A DNA stretch of 64,000 bases from an uncultured Candidatus Melainabacteria bacterium (GTDB lineage Bacteria > Cyanobacteriota > Vampirovibrionia > Gastranaerophilales > Gastranaerophilaceae): the NCBI GenBank assembly GCA_934692485.1, contig CAKUTX010000003.1, forward strand, positions 1-64,000, given 5' to 3'. This document shows, in pieces, positions 8,956 to 17,095 of this stretch; position 1 is the stretch's first letter; every line of letters starts with the position of its first letter. Below the pieces are notes generated by a model that saw only the letters and a list, made by a program, of their open reading frames with translations, did not search any database and was not told the origin of the DNA. Both the position numbers and the translations under genes were made by a program.

Positions 8956-9888
8956 TTAGCCGTTTTTCATAAATCTGTTCATCTCATCTTTTACAAACTT
9001 TGTTGGAACAGAAAGAGATGTATAGAATTTCATAGCATTTCCGAGATTTTTTATGTATTCCTCATTTGCCTTTCTTAATTTTTGAATTTGCGACAAAATA
9101 TAGTACAAATCCCCATTATCTCCACAATTATCTAATGCTTGTTCTATTATAACTGCCGCATTATCAAATTTTCCTAATTTGGTTAAAATTTTTGAATATA
9201 CCTTATAAGCATCTACATCTTTAGGATTAAGTTCTAAGGTTTTTTCAAGATTTTGAATAGCCAAATCAAAATTACCTTCTTCATAATCGATTGAGGCTAA
9301 GTTATAATATGCCCAACTATAATCTGGAGATAATTCTAAAACTTTATTAAACTTTTTTCGAGCTTCTTCATTATTACCCTGCTCTCTTAGAATATTTCCA
9401 ATATAAAAATGAGCATAAATATCTTCATCATTAATGTCTACCGTTCTTTGAAAATAATATTTTGCTCCATCAAATTTTCCTTCTTTAAAATAACAAAGCC
9501 CTATTGAGAAATAAGCATTTGAATCATTGTTATCTTTTTGCAAAACCGTTTCAAAGCAATCAATTGCTTTGTCATAAAGCTTTTTATCAGTATAAACAAG
9601 CCCCAAATTATAATAAGCATCAATTTCTTCAGGCGCAAGTTCTATAGCTTTGTTATACGAGATTACAGCATTATCCAAATCTTTTAATTTTTCATACGTA
9701 ATACCAAGATTATAAAAAATTCCGCTATCATCTGGAAAAATTTTTGAAAGGTACAACAAATGCTGTTTAGCTTCTTCCGAATAACCCATATCCAAAAGTA
9801 ATACCGCTAACTGTCTACGCGCTTGAAAATTAGTTTTATCTTCTTTTAATAAATTTTGTAATTCTTCTACTTTATCAATCTTTGACAT
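8956..9888 (-). CDS. TPR repeat protein
   Basis: A 310-residue soluble protein made of about eight tandem tetratricopeptide repeats (residues about 20-280), each with the W/L-G-Y-A-P spacing seen in units such as AYYNLGLVYTDKKLYDKAID. There is no signal peptide or membrane segment, so it is probably a cytoplasmic scaffold for protein-protein contacts; the partner is unknown. It has no Shine-Dalgarno sequence: TATAAT ends 6 nt before the ATG, with TTGCAA 16 bp further upstream, which suggests a leaderless mRNA. It heads the minus-strand series that continues into thyX 72 bp later. Confidence 0.85.
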   Translation of the reverse strand: MSKIDKVEELQNLLKEDKTNFQARRQLAVLLLDMGYSEEAKQHLLYLSKIFPDDSGIFYNLGITYEKLKDLDNAVISYNKAIELAPEEIDAYYNLGLVYTDKKLYDKAIDCFETVLQKDNNDSNAYFSIGLCYFKEGKFDGAKYYFQRTVDINDEDIYAHFYIGNILREQGNNEEARKKFNKVLELSPDYSWAYYNLASIDYEEGNFDLAIQNLEKTLELNPKDVDAYKVYSKILTKLGKFDNAAVIIEQALDNCGDNGDLYYILSQIQKLRKANEEYIKNLGNAMKFYTSLSVPTKFVKDEMNRFMKNG

Positions 9889-9894
9889 AAAATT

Positions 9895-9922
9895 ATTATA
9901 AATCTTTTACAAAATATTGCAA
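9895..9922 (-). promoter_or_regulatory. sigma70-like promoter giving a leaderless TPR mRNA
   Basis: On the minus strand, TTGCAA (9922-9917), a 16-bp spacer and TATAAT (9900-9895) are followed by 6 nt (AATTTT) and the ATG at 9888. No Shine-Dalgarno sequence is present. Confidence 0.5.
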
Positions 9923-9979
9923 AAATGTTAAAAGTTATATAGAATATGATTAAGGAGAAAATAAAAAAAGGGGATAAAT

Positions 9980-10651
9980 ATGAGAATTTTAAGTATAATT
10001 ATATCTTTATTTTTGTTTGCACAAACTGTAACAGCGGCTCCTCTCAGTGGGAATGCCAAAACTAAAAGAATTCCGGCAGGAACTAAATTCGCATTGCAAC
10101 TAACAAATCCAGTATCAACAACAAACGCTGAAGGTTCTGAATTCACGGCAATCATGATGAATGACCAAACAGCAGAAACAGACGTTATTTTGCCTATGGG
10201 TTCACTTGTTAGAGGAACAATAAAACGAATTGAGCCGGCTAAAAGAATGTCAAAAGGTGCAATTTTATACTTAGATTTTGACCACGTAGTTACACCTAAC
10301 GGCAGACAAGTCCCTTTGACTTTTTCAATAATTGGCAGACAGGATATGACTTTTGATGGTGGAATTACATCATCTCGCGGATATAAAGATGCTATAATTC
10401 AAAATTGGCAAAAAACAAAAGATATTACATCAAATGCAACTGAATGGGGTGGAGATGTTTTTGATAACGTTCCAGTCGCAGACCAATTAATGACTGGTAT
10501 CGGCGCAATCGGCGGAGCTATTGGCGGCGGTGCATATTATGTATATGACGGAATTGCAGATATGATTAGAAAAGGTAAAGGTGTAGACCTTAGAAAAGGT
10601 GAAATTTTAAATGTTATTCTAGTTGATCCTGTTGATGTACCAGTAATTTAA
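9980..10651 (+). CDS. secreted protein with a beta-rich domain and glycine-rich hairpin
   Basis: A 223-residue protein with a signal peptide (hydrophobic residues 3-16, likely cut after TAA at about residue 20). The mature part begins with a KIPAGTKFALQL-type strand, then VILPMGSLVRGTIK and VTPNGRQVPLTF, suggesting a small beta-barrel domain. A glycine-rich hydrophobic segment (GIGAIGGAIGGGAYYV) and a final KGEILNVILVDP strand follow. The same order is found at the C-terminus of the SLH protein at 48.2 kb, so the two share a domain. It is probably exported to the periplasm or envelope. The start has a strong GGGG ribosome binding site 7 nt upstream. Function unknown. Confidence 0.8.
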   Translation: MRILSIIISLFLFAQTVTAAPLSGNAKTKRIPAGTKFALQLTNPVSTTNAEGSEFTAIMMNDQTAETDVILPMGSLVRGTIKRIEPAKRMSKGAILYLDFDHVVTPNGRQVPLTFSIIGRQDMTFDGGITSSRGYKDAIIQNWQKTKDITSNATEWGGDVFDNVPVADQLMTGIGAIGGAIGGGAYYVYDGIADMIRKGKGVDLRKGEILNVILVDPVDVPVI

Positions 10652-10659
10652 TCGACGTG

Positions 10660-10688
10660 TTGTAAATATTGTTAACTTATGATACAAT
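10660..10688 (+). promoter_or_regulatory. promoter of rsfS
   Basis: TTGTAA (10660-10665), a 17-bp spacer, then the extended -10 TGATACAAT (10680-10688). The ATG is 20 nt downstream and has an AAGGA ribosome binding site. Confidence 0.5.
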
Positions 10689-10708
10689 AGACAAATAAAG
10701 GAATTAAT

Positions 10709-11101
10709 ATGACAGAACAAATCGATTCAAAAAAATTAGCTTGTGTTATAGCAAGAACTCTAGATGAAAAACTAGGAAAAGATATTACTATTCTTAACAT
10801 TAGTAATGTATCATCTTTAGCAGACTATTTTGTTATAGTTACTGGAGATTCTACTCCGCAAGTTAAAGCATTGATGAATAATACAAAGGAAAAGATTAAG
10901 GAAATATTTTCACGTTCTCCTGTCAGAATGGAAAATGATGTCAAAAATCGCTGGAATTTATTGGATTATGGCGATGTTATTGTTCATATTCTACACAAAG
11001 AAGAACGACAAACTTACGCAATAGAGAAATTCTGGAGTCACGCATTCAGTATTCCTGAAGAAGAATGGAAAGAACTCTCAGAAGAATATAAGACTTATTA
11101 A
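10709..11101 (+). CDS. rsfS: ribosomal silencing factor RsfS
   Basis: It binds ribosomal protein uL14 on the large subunit and blocks subunit joining when nutrients are scarce. The 130-residue protein has the whole DUF143 fold: KKLACVIARTLDEKLGKDI, then the signature SLADYFVIVTGDSTPQVKAL and, near the end, WNLLDYGDVIVHILHKEERQTYAIEKFW. It is transcribed alone from its own promoter and is followed by a clear intrinsic terminator. In many bacteria it follows nadD, which is not here. Confidence 0.93.
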   Translation: MTEQIDSKKLACVIARTLDEKLGKDITILNISNVSSLADYFVIVTGDSTPQVKALMNNTKEKIKEIFSRSPVRMENDVKNRWNLLDYGDVIVHILHKEERQTYAIEKFWSHAFSIPEEEWKELSEEYKTY

Positions 11102-11112
11102 TAACGTAATTT

Positions 11113-11144
11113 GCTTCACCCAAAAGGTGAGGCTTTTTCTTTTT
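11113..11144 (+). terminator. intrinsic terminator of rsfS
   Basis: GCTTCACC (11113-11120) pairs with GGTGAGGC (11126-11133) around a CAAAA loop, followed by TTTTTCTTTTT. Confidence 0.88.
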
Positions 11145-11287
11145 AAGCCTAATGGCAATATTTAAGAAAATAACAGCATAAATCACACAATTAATTTCAT
11201 CCGTAAAAAGCAATGATAAAATAATCAAGCTTGAAACTTCTTCTTATATTTATATAATAATCATCACTCTGTATAAAAATGAGTTCT

Positions 11288-11989
11288 TTAAACAGTTTGC
11301 TGTTCTTTATTCTCAACTAAATTTTGTGCTGAATTCTCATACTCAGCATACTCAGATATTTGCTTACACCATTCGTAAGTAATTTCTTCAGGTGATAATT
11401 TATAAGAAATAGGTTTTCCTACATGCAAACGAACCTTTCGTCTTGTAAACGGTTTCAATTTTGGATAACCGGAGAATTCTCCAATAGCAACAGGTACAAT
11501 ATCAGCTTTTGCGTTCTTTGCAATAACAATAAAGCCTTTTTTTAAATCATTTATATCAGAACCGTAAGGTCTAATTCCACCTTGAGGGAAAACTCCTAAT
11601 GACCAGCTTGTAGACAAAATATCTTTGACAGTTTTAAATGTAGCAATTTCCGGTTTGTTTCTATCTACAGCAAAAGCACCCAGGCGCTTAACAAGCCACT
11701 CAAACTTGTCACCTTTTTGGAAAAGTTCTTTTTTCGCCATATAAGCAATCGGCCTGCCGCATGCCATTGTAACCATTGGAGGGTCAAAATGAGAAACATG
11801 GTTCGCAGTATAGATAAATTTTCCACTTTTCGCTTTTGTTGGCAAATTTTCCCTACCAGTTATTTTGTAATCATAAAATATTTTCATAAACGGAATTACA
11901 ACAAAATATAAAAAACACATGTAAAATATAGTCCTAAATATACCATATTCTCTAGGATACCTTCTGTTATAGTTGCGTTCTTTAGTCAT
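11288..11989 (-). CDS. PlsC-like 1-acylglycerol-3-phosphate acyltransferase
   Basis: A 233-residue phospholipid acyltransferase-family protein. It has an N-terminal hydrophobic segment (about residues 16-40), the catalytic NHX4D box in NHVSHFDPP, and the FPQGGIRPYG segment in place of the usual FPEGTRS motif. It likely adds the sn-2 acyl chain in phosphatidic acid synthesis at the inner membrane. It overlaps the 3' end of the upstream paralogue by 8 bp and has its own AGGAG site, so the pair forms an operon. The Glu of FPEG is Gln in both copies. Confidence 0.85.
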   Translation of the reverse strand: MTKERNYNRRYPREYGIFRTIFYMCFLYFVVIPFMKIFYDYKITGRENLPTKAKSGKFIYTANHVSHFDPPMVTMACGRPIAYMAKKELFQKGDKFEWLVKRLGAFAVDRNKPEIATFKTVKDILSTSWSLGVFPQGGIRPYGSDINDLKKGFIVIAKNAKADIVPVAIGEFSGYPKLKPFTRRKVRLHVGKPISYKLSPEEITYEWCKQISEYAEYENSAQNLVENKEQQTV

Positions 11990-12659
11990 TTTCTACTCCT
12001 ACACATTCGTTCGGTTCATACTTAAACCCTGTTAATTCCTGAATTTGTTCTATCCACTGTTGTCTAACTTCTTCTGGATTATTGCTATAAGGTATTGGTT
12101 TACCAATTTTTACAGTAACACGTCCTGTAAACGGTAAGTGTTTTGCCTCTTGAGTTCCTACAATCCCGACAGGTAACACAGCACACTTGGTTATTTTCGC
12201 AAGTTTTGCAAATCCCTCTGTCACACCAGAAATTGTTCCTGGAATACCTCTTGTTCCTTGAGGAAAAATTCCAAACACCCAATTACTTTTTTTTATCTCC
12301 ATGACTGTTTTAATCGTAGACGGACTAAGACTTTCTCTATTTACGGCAAAAGTTCCGAGCCAGTCAATCCACCATCTTATAAAAGGTATTTCAAACAACT
12401 CTTTTTTAGCCATAAACGCAATTCGTCTCGGGAAAATTCCTGCAATCATCGGAGGGTCCAAAGTAGACAAATGATTTGGACATACAATATACGCATTGTC
12501 TTTCGGAATATTTTCAAGACCTTCTACTTTTAGTCTATAAACAACTTTTACCCTAATCATGTAAAAAATTCTGCAAATTATAAATTGGAAAATAGTTCTC
12601 CAAATATTATACTCTTTTGCATATCTTCTTGTGTAATTTTTATCTTTATCCCAGAACAA
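11982..12659 (-). CDS. PlsC-like 1-acylglycerol-3-phosphate acyltransferase, second copy
   Basis: A 225-residue paralogue of the neighbouring acyltransferase, with the same opening pattern (Y-T/N-R-R-Y followed by an E-Y, then R-T-I-F), the NHLSTLDPP catalytic box and FPQGTRGIPG. It likely acts in phospholipid synthesis at the membrane. The start is TTG at 12659, chosen because AGGAGAA lies 5 nt upstream and no ATG is suitably placed. It is the first gene of a two-gene operon. A division of labour by acyl-chain preference is possible but cannot be read from sequence. Confidence 0.85.
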   Translation of the reverse strand: MFWDKDKNYTRRYAKEYNIWRTIFQFIICRIFYMIRVKVVYRLKVEGLENIPKDNAYIVCPNHLSTLDPPMIAGIFPRRIAFMAKKELFEIPFIRWWIDWLGTFAVNRESLSPSTIKTVMEIKKSNWVFGIFPQGTRGIPGTISGVTEGFAKLAKITKCAVLPVGIVGTQEAKHLPFTGRVTVKIGKPIPYSNNPEEVRQQWIEQIQELTGFKYEPNECVGVEND

Positions 12660-12757
12660 GATTTTTCTCCTATCAACTAATAATATTATTATATATACAA
12701 AGATTGCACATTACAAGTTTTTCATATATATTATAACTATTATTAAGGAGAGAATGC

Positions 12758-15022
12758 ATGAAAACATCAAACAATGAATTGGAAAACGAATTATTTAAAA
12801 GCGTTTATGCCAAAACACCCGACTATATAAAAAATCTTAATCTAATGGATTTTTCTCAAGATGGAGAATTTTCATTTCTTTTAAAAAAAGAACACTTAAA
12901 ACCTTACGACAAAATCAAAAATCCCGAAGGATTGAATTTGGAAGAATGGTTTGCTAATTATGCAAAAGAAGCAAAAGTTTCTACAGCAGGAATTAGAGGG
13001 CCTCAAAATATTCTTTATCCTCAAGACACAAGATTTCCAATTAATTTGGTCGGAATTGTTCTTGCGACTCTTGCAAAAGCTCTAGTTGCAAATGAAAAAT
13101 ATAAAGGGAAAGAAATAGTTAAAGTTGCTGGTAGAGAAGTTCGCTATAACTCTGCATTATTCTTAGATGCGATAGCTAGAATTCAAGCGGCACAAGAAAT
13201 TAGAACACTAGTTCCAAAAGAAAAGAAATCTATTCCTATTTGGCTTGCTTCTTTTTTAGCATTCAAACTTGATTTACTTGGCGGAGAATATATTACATCA
13301 AGTCATGGAATTTCTGTTAAAAATGCTACAAAAGACCTTAACTGCCAAGGAAGCCAATATTTACCAGAAGAGTCAATGGAATTTGTAAACAAAATTCAAG
13401 AAATTTTTGATGAAACAAACAAAAAAGGGTCATATGAAATAAAGATTGCAGCAATTAATAATCCTCTTATTGACGAAAATGTTCTTGCAAAAATTGATGA
13501 TGGAGTTGATTTATATGTAGAATACCTAAAATCAGGAGTTGCTCAAAAAATAAATCTTGACTTAATTAAAACCATAAAAGATAAAATTGTTATTGAAAGT
13601 GTTGGGGGATCTGCATACAGAACATTAAGCCGAGTTTTAAATAAATTAAATATTTCTGATAAATTTACATGGTTTGATACAGAAGAAGATTCCTTTTTCC
13701 ACTCTATTGGCAAATACGACCACACTCCAAAAGGTGAAAAAGCTTTTTATGACTATTCTGTAGATGCAACTGTAATTGCGAAAAAACAAAATGGCGAAAA
13801 ATTCTTCCCAGTAATAGAAACAATGCATTACGACAAAAGATTAACCAATATGCCTGTTGGAACAGCCGTTTTGATTACAGACCCAGATCACGACAGATTA
13901 ACAGTTGCTCAAACTGAATACGCATGCACTATTCCAGAACTTGAAAAAGCTGGTATAGATTATATCAAATTAAATAACGACTTAATATTAACCATATTCT
14001 CAGCAAACCAAGCTTTCTTAATGTTAATGGATTTTTGGGCAAAACAACTTAAAACTCAGGGATTATGGGAAAAGCACCCTAGATTTATGATTAAAACAAC
14101 AGCATCCGCAATATCTTGGGATGAATGGGCAAAAAAACAAGGGGTAAAAGTTGTTAATGTTCCTGTTGGCTTTAAAGAAATCGCAAATATTATGAAAAAA
14201 GTTGAACTTAAACTGAAAAAAGCTCAAACCTCTGAAATCATAATTGATGACGTATTGGGCAATCCGATAAATTTAGGAATTAACCCAAGACTTCTATTTG
14301 CAGGAGAAGAATCAGGCGGCATGATTATGGGAACAGAAGAACTTATTAAGTCTAGGTCAGGTCGTTTTGCAATTGCGATGAGAGAAAAAAGTGCGACAGA
14401 AGCAATTATCGTTGCTTCAGCTCTTATTGCGAAATTACAAAAAGAACAAGTTTCTTTGTCAGAATATCTTATCCGAATTTTTGAAGAAAATAACATCATA
14501 GGACGTTTTGATACACGTGTTGATATTGCTTATTACAACGAATCCGAGCCAGATATTGAAAAACTTAAACAAGAAAAAGTTCTTGGAGAAGAAAAACGAA
14601 CAAAAAATGATTTATTCTATCTTTCAATGGCAATGGCCGTAAAAGAAGAAAAAATGACTCTTGATAACGTTAAAGAGGTTCTGAACGACTCATTCAAAAG
14701 TCTGATTTTTGATAATTTACAATCAATAAAATTCGTCGGCGATGGTACATATCTTGAATTTACCGACAAATATATTGAAATTCGACCATCAGGAACAGAT
14801 GCCAAAACAAAAGCATATGGCGGAGGTTCTGATAAATCAATTATTGAAACATATGCAAATATTTTAGGGAATTATTCAGGTGAAAGAACTGAATTGCATA
14901 AAAAATACATAGATGATGAATTCTATAAAGCGACTAAAGATGAAGCTATGACATATTATCTTAAATTCGTTGATAAAGACGCAAATAAAGAACCTTTTGA
15001 AATACCAGAATACAATTTCTAA
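12758..15022 (+). CDS. long phosphohexomutase-family protein
   Basis: A 754-residue alpha-D-phosphohexomutase relative, far longer than usual phosphoglucomutases (about 450-580). Family landmarks in order are STAGIRG (for GTSGxRG, about residue 75), the active-serine loop as ITSSHGISVKNATKDL (TASHNP-like, about residue 186), the metal loop DPDHDR (about residue 377), AGEESGGMIMG (sugar-binding loop) and RPSGTDAKTKAY (phosphate-binding loop). It probably interconverts sugar 1- and 6-phosphates. The active-serine loop departs from consensus: His is kept but the following Asn is Gly, so the substrate is uncertain. The start has AAGGAGAG 5-8 nt upstream. A perfect terminator follows. Confidence 0.8.
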   Translation: MKTSNNELENELFKSVYAKTPDYIKNLNLMDFSQDGEFSFLLKKEHLKPYDKIKNPEGLNLEEWFANYAKEAKVSTAGIRGPQNILYPQDTRFPINLVGIVLATLAKALVANEKYKGKEIVKVAGREVRYNSALFLDAIARIQAAQEIRTLVPKEKKSIPIWLASFLAFKLDLLGGEYITSSHGISVKNATKDLNCQGSQYLPEESMEFVNKIQEIFDETNKKGSYEIKIAAINNPLIDENVLAKIDDGVDLYVEYLKSGVAQKINLDLIKTIKDKIVIESVGGSAYRTLSRVLNKLNISDKFTWFDTEEDSFFHSIGKYDHTPKGEKAFYDYSVDATVIAKKQNGEKFFPVIETMHYDKRLTNMPVGTAVLITDPDHDRLTVAQTEYACTIPELEKAGIDYIKLNNDLILTIFSANQAFLMLMDFWAKQLKTQGLWEKHPRFMIKTTASAISWDEWAKKQGVKVVNVPVGFKEIANIMKKVELKLKKAQTSEIIIDDVLGNPINLGINPRLLFAGEESGGMIMGTEELIKSRSGRFAIAMREKSATEAIIVASALIAKLQKEQVSLSEYLIRIFEENNIIGRFDTRVDIAYYNESEPDIEKLKQEKVLGEEKRTKNDLFYLSMAMAVKEEKMTLDNVKEVLNDSFKSLIFDNLQSIKFVGDGTYLEFTDKYIEIRPSGTDAKTKAYGGGSDKSIIETYANILGNYSGERTELHKKYIDDEFYKATKDEAMTYYLKFVDKDANKEPFEIPEYNF

Positions 15023-15041
15023 AAAATTATTGCAAAATATA

Positions 15042-15080
15042 AATAATAGCGAGAGAAAATAGCTCGCTATTATTTTTTTT
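15042..15080 (+). terminator. intrinsic terminator of the phosphohexomutase gene
   Basis: A 12-bp perfect stem, AATAATAGCGAG (15042-15053) with CTCGCTATTATT (15063-15074), runs into TTTTTTTT. Confidence 0.9.
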
Positions 15081-15090
15081 GAAAATTTAC

Positions 15091-15118
15091 AAAAAAAAAC
15101 CCTATCTTAAAGATAGAG
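15091..15118 (-). terminator. orphan minus-strand intrinsic terminator
   Basis: On the minus strand a CTATCTTTAAGATAG hairpin is followed by GGTTTTTTTTT (plus-strand A-run 15091-15099). No minus-strand gene lies upstream of it within the gap before glnA, so it implies an unannotated minus-strand transcript. Confidence 0.6.
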
Positions 15119-15187
15119 TTCGGAATTCTTTTACGTAATTCCTCGTGTGTGTAGAAGGTTAGTGTGTAGTAGGTAGTGTAAATTATA
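15091..15187 (-). ncRNA. possible small RNA opposite the glnA upstream region
   Basis: A minus-strand TATAAT (15187-15182) would start an RNA near 15175 that ends at the hairpin and T-run at 15118-15091, about 85 nt. Its 5' half is an unusual, unstructured A/C-rich run. It also contains a GGAATT/AATTCC hairpin (15122-15142). The -35 region is poor. No match to a known RNA family is claimed. Confidence 0.25.
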
Positions 15188-15503
15188 TCTCGTGTTTATT
15201 TAATTTGTTTTTGTTTATTGCTTACATATTAATAAAGTATTTTTAAAGTATATAATTGCTATATCTTATATATTTCGTTACATTTGTTTACAAAGTTCTG
15301 TAAAGGCTATATTCATACGTATTTCAAATTAAAAGCATGGTAAACTTTTAAGCTAAAACTTCGTTTTTTATTAAACTTAATTCCCTGTACTCCCTTTGTA
15401 ATATATATATTCCCACTTTTTTATAAATTTAACACTATTTTTAGAAAAACATTTAACATTTTGTAAAATGGCTGATTTGCCCTCTTTACTTAATCTTAAT
15501 ATA

Positions 15504-15540
15504 AAAGGTATTGACCTTTTTTAAAAAAAGTATTCTAATT
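15504..15540 (+). promoter_or_regulatory. glnA promoter with an inverted repeat over the -35
   Basis: TTGACC (15512-15517), a 17-bp spacer and TCTAAT (15535-15540) form a good sigma70 promoter; the leader would be about 29 nt. The -35 is embedded in the inverted repeat AAAAGGT-ATTG-ACCTTTT (15504-15521), which could be a regulator site. Confidence 0.6.
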
Positions 15541-15575
15541 AGAAAGTACAAAATATTGAGAGGAAAGAGGTCTAT

Positions 15576-16940
15576 ATGAAAGAATTTATGCACACAAGAT
15601 TAGACAACAAACAATTTAGCGAAGACGATATTAAAGGGTTTATTAAAGACTACAATATCAAATTCATCAAACTACAATTTGTTGATATAAACGGACAGGT
15701 TAAAAATATGACCATTCCTTCTCAACACATTGAAAAAGCATTAAACAATGAAATTATGCTTGATGGTTCATCTATCAAAGGGTTTAGAAGTATTGAAACA
15801 TCAGATATGTTCTTCCACCCTGACAAAAATTCATTCCAAATTTTACCTTGGAGGGGCAAAGATGGAGTAAATTCCGCAAGACTTATTTGCGACATTTATA
15901 ACGCTGACGGAACGCCATTCGAAGGTTGCCCGAGATGTAATTTAAAAAGAATTATGAAAGAAGCTGAAAAGATGGGATTTTCAATGAACATCGGACCGGA
16001 AGCTGAATTTTTCTTATTTGCAAAAGACAAAGATGGTAACGTTACAACAACAACACAAGATAGTGCAGGATATTATGATGTAGGCCCTGAGGATTTGGGA
16101 GAAGATGTAAGATCTGATATTGTATTAACATTACAAGAAATGGGCTTTGACATCGAAGCATCTCACCACGAAGTTGCGGACGGACAACACGAAGTTGATT
16201 TCAGATACGCAGATATTTTGACTGCTGCAGATAATGTTGCTACATTCAAAGTTGCAGTAAAAGCAATTGCAGCAAGACATAATTTGCATGCGACATTCAT
16301 GCCAAAACCTATATTTGGCATTAACGGTTCAGGCATGCACTGCAACGTTTCACTGTTTAAAAATGGCAAAAACGCTTTTTATGATGAAAAAGCAGAATAC
16401 CAACTTTCAGATATTGCAAAATATTCTATTGGCGGAATGTTGAAACACGTAAAAAGTATTACAGCAGTGTTAAATCCTACCGTAAACAGCTTTAAGCGAT
16501 TAGTTCCAGGGTATGAAGCTCCTGTTTACTTAGCATGGTCATTGGCAAACAGAAGTGCATTATTAAGAGTTCCAGCAAAAAGAGGAAGCTCTACTCGTGT
16601 AGAACTTCGTTCTCCGGATCCGGCATGCAACCCATATTTGGCATTTGCAGCAATTTTAGAAGCTTGTTTAGACGGAGTCAGAAACAAAATTGACCCACCA
16701 GCTCCTGTAGAAAGTAATATTTACAAACTAACAACAAAAGAACGCAAAAAACAAAGAATTGACTCACTCCCAGGTAGCTTAGCTGAAGCAATTGACTTGT
16801 TTGACAAATCACTTGTTTCGAGAGCAGCACTCGGAGATCATATTTTCAATGAATTTCTTTCAGCTAAGAAAAAAGAATGGGATTCTTTCAGGACATATGT
16901 TTCTCAATGGGAAATTGACAGATATTTGGAAAGATACTAA
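15576..16940 (+). CDS. glnA: glutamine synthetase type I (GSI-alpha-like)
   Basis: It makes glutamine from glutamate, ammonia and ATP as a cytoplasmic dodecamer. The 454 residues include the DGSSIKGF latch, metal-ligand segments GPEAEFFLF and HHEVADGQHEVDF, NGSGMHCNVSLF, the substrate loop NPTVNSFKRLVPGYEAPVY, and RVELRSPDPACNPYLAFA. The length and the TTKERKKQRIDSLPGSLAEA ending fit the GSI-alpha subdivision, and the NLYDLP adenylylation motif of GSI-beta is absent. Activity is therefore probably controlled by feedback or by transcription rather than adenylylation. The ATG has GAGAGGAAAGAGG upstream. The gene stands alone between its promoter and a strong terminator. Confidence 0.96.
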   Translation: MKEFMHTRLDNKQFSEDDIKGFIKDYNIKFIKLQFVDINGQVKNMTIPSQHIEKALNNEIMLDGSSIKGFRSIETSDMFFHPDKNSFQILPWRGKDGVNSARLICDIYNADGTPFEGCPRCNLKRIMKEAEKMGFSMNIGPEAEFFLFAKDKDGNVTTTTQDSAGYYDVGPEDLGEDVRSDIVLTLQEMGFDIEASHHEVADGQHEVDFRYADILTAADNVATFKVAVKAIAARHNLHATFMPKPIFGINGSGMHCNVSLFKNGKNAFYDEKAEYQLSDIAKYSIGGMLKHVKSITAVLNPTVNSFKRLVPGYEAPVYLAWSLANRSALLRVPAKRGSSTRVELRSPDPACNPYLAFAAILEACLDGVRNKIDPPAPVESNIYKLTTKERKKQRIDSLPGSLAEAIDLFDKSLVSRAALGDHIFNEFLSAKKKEWDSFRTYVSQWEIDRYLERY

Positions 16941-16950
16941 ACATAATCAT

Positions 16951-16984
16951 AAAGAGGCTCTAAAAAGAGCCTCTTTATTTTTGC
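16951..16984 (+). terminator. intrinsic terminator of glnA
   Basis: AAAGAGGCTC (16951-16960) pairs perfectly with GAGCCTCTTT (16967-16976), followed by ATTTTTG. Confidence 0.9.
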
Positions 16985-17095
16985 AGATAGCCATTATTTC
17001 TCAGTGAATGCACTATTTTATTATAGCGGCTAGACTTGACTAACATATTTTTTACGTGTATTCTAGTTGTACGAGAGATTTTGGGGAGAAATTTA

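Larger units (their letters stand above)
15023..15575. other. 553-bp intergenic region before glnA
   Basis: It holds the phosphohexomutase terminator, a minus-strand terminator with a possible small RNA, about 300 bp of AT-rich sequence in which I see no gene, and the glnA promoter at 15512-15540. No NtcA-type GTA-N8-TAC box was found at a useful distance. Confidence 0.7.

Noticed and set aside
15120-15190. Glutamine riboswitch (glnA RNA) in the leader of glnA
   Set aside because: The conserved core I recall for that RNA was not found, and the glnA leader from the predicted promoter is only about 29 nt.
15351-15450. NtcA-type GTA-N8-TAC box before glnA
   Set aside because: GTACTCCCTTTGTA near 15387 has the wrong second half and is more than 100 bp from the -10.
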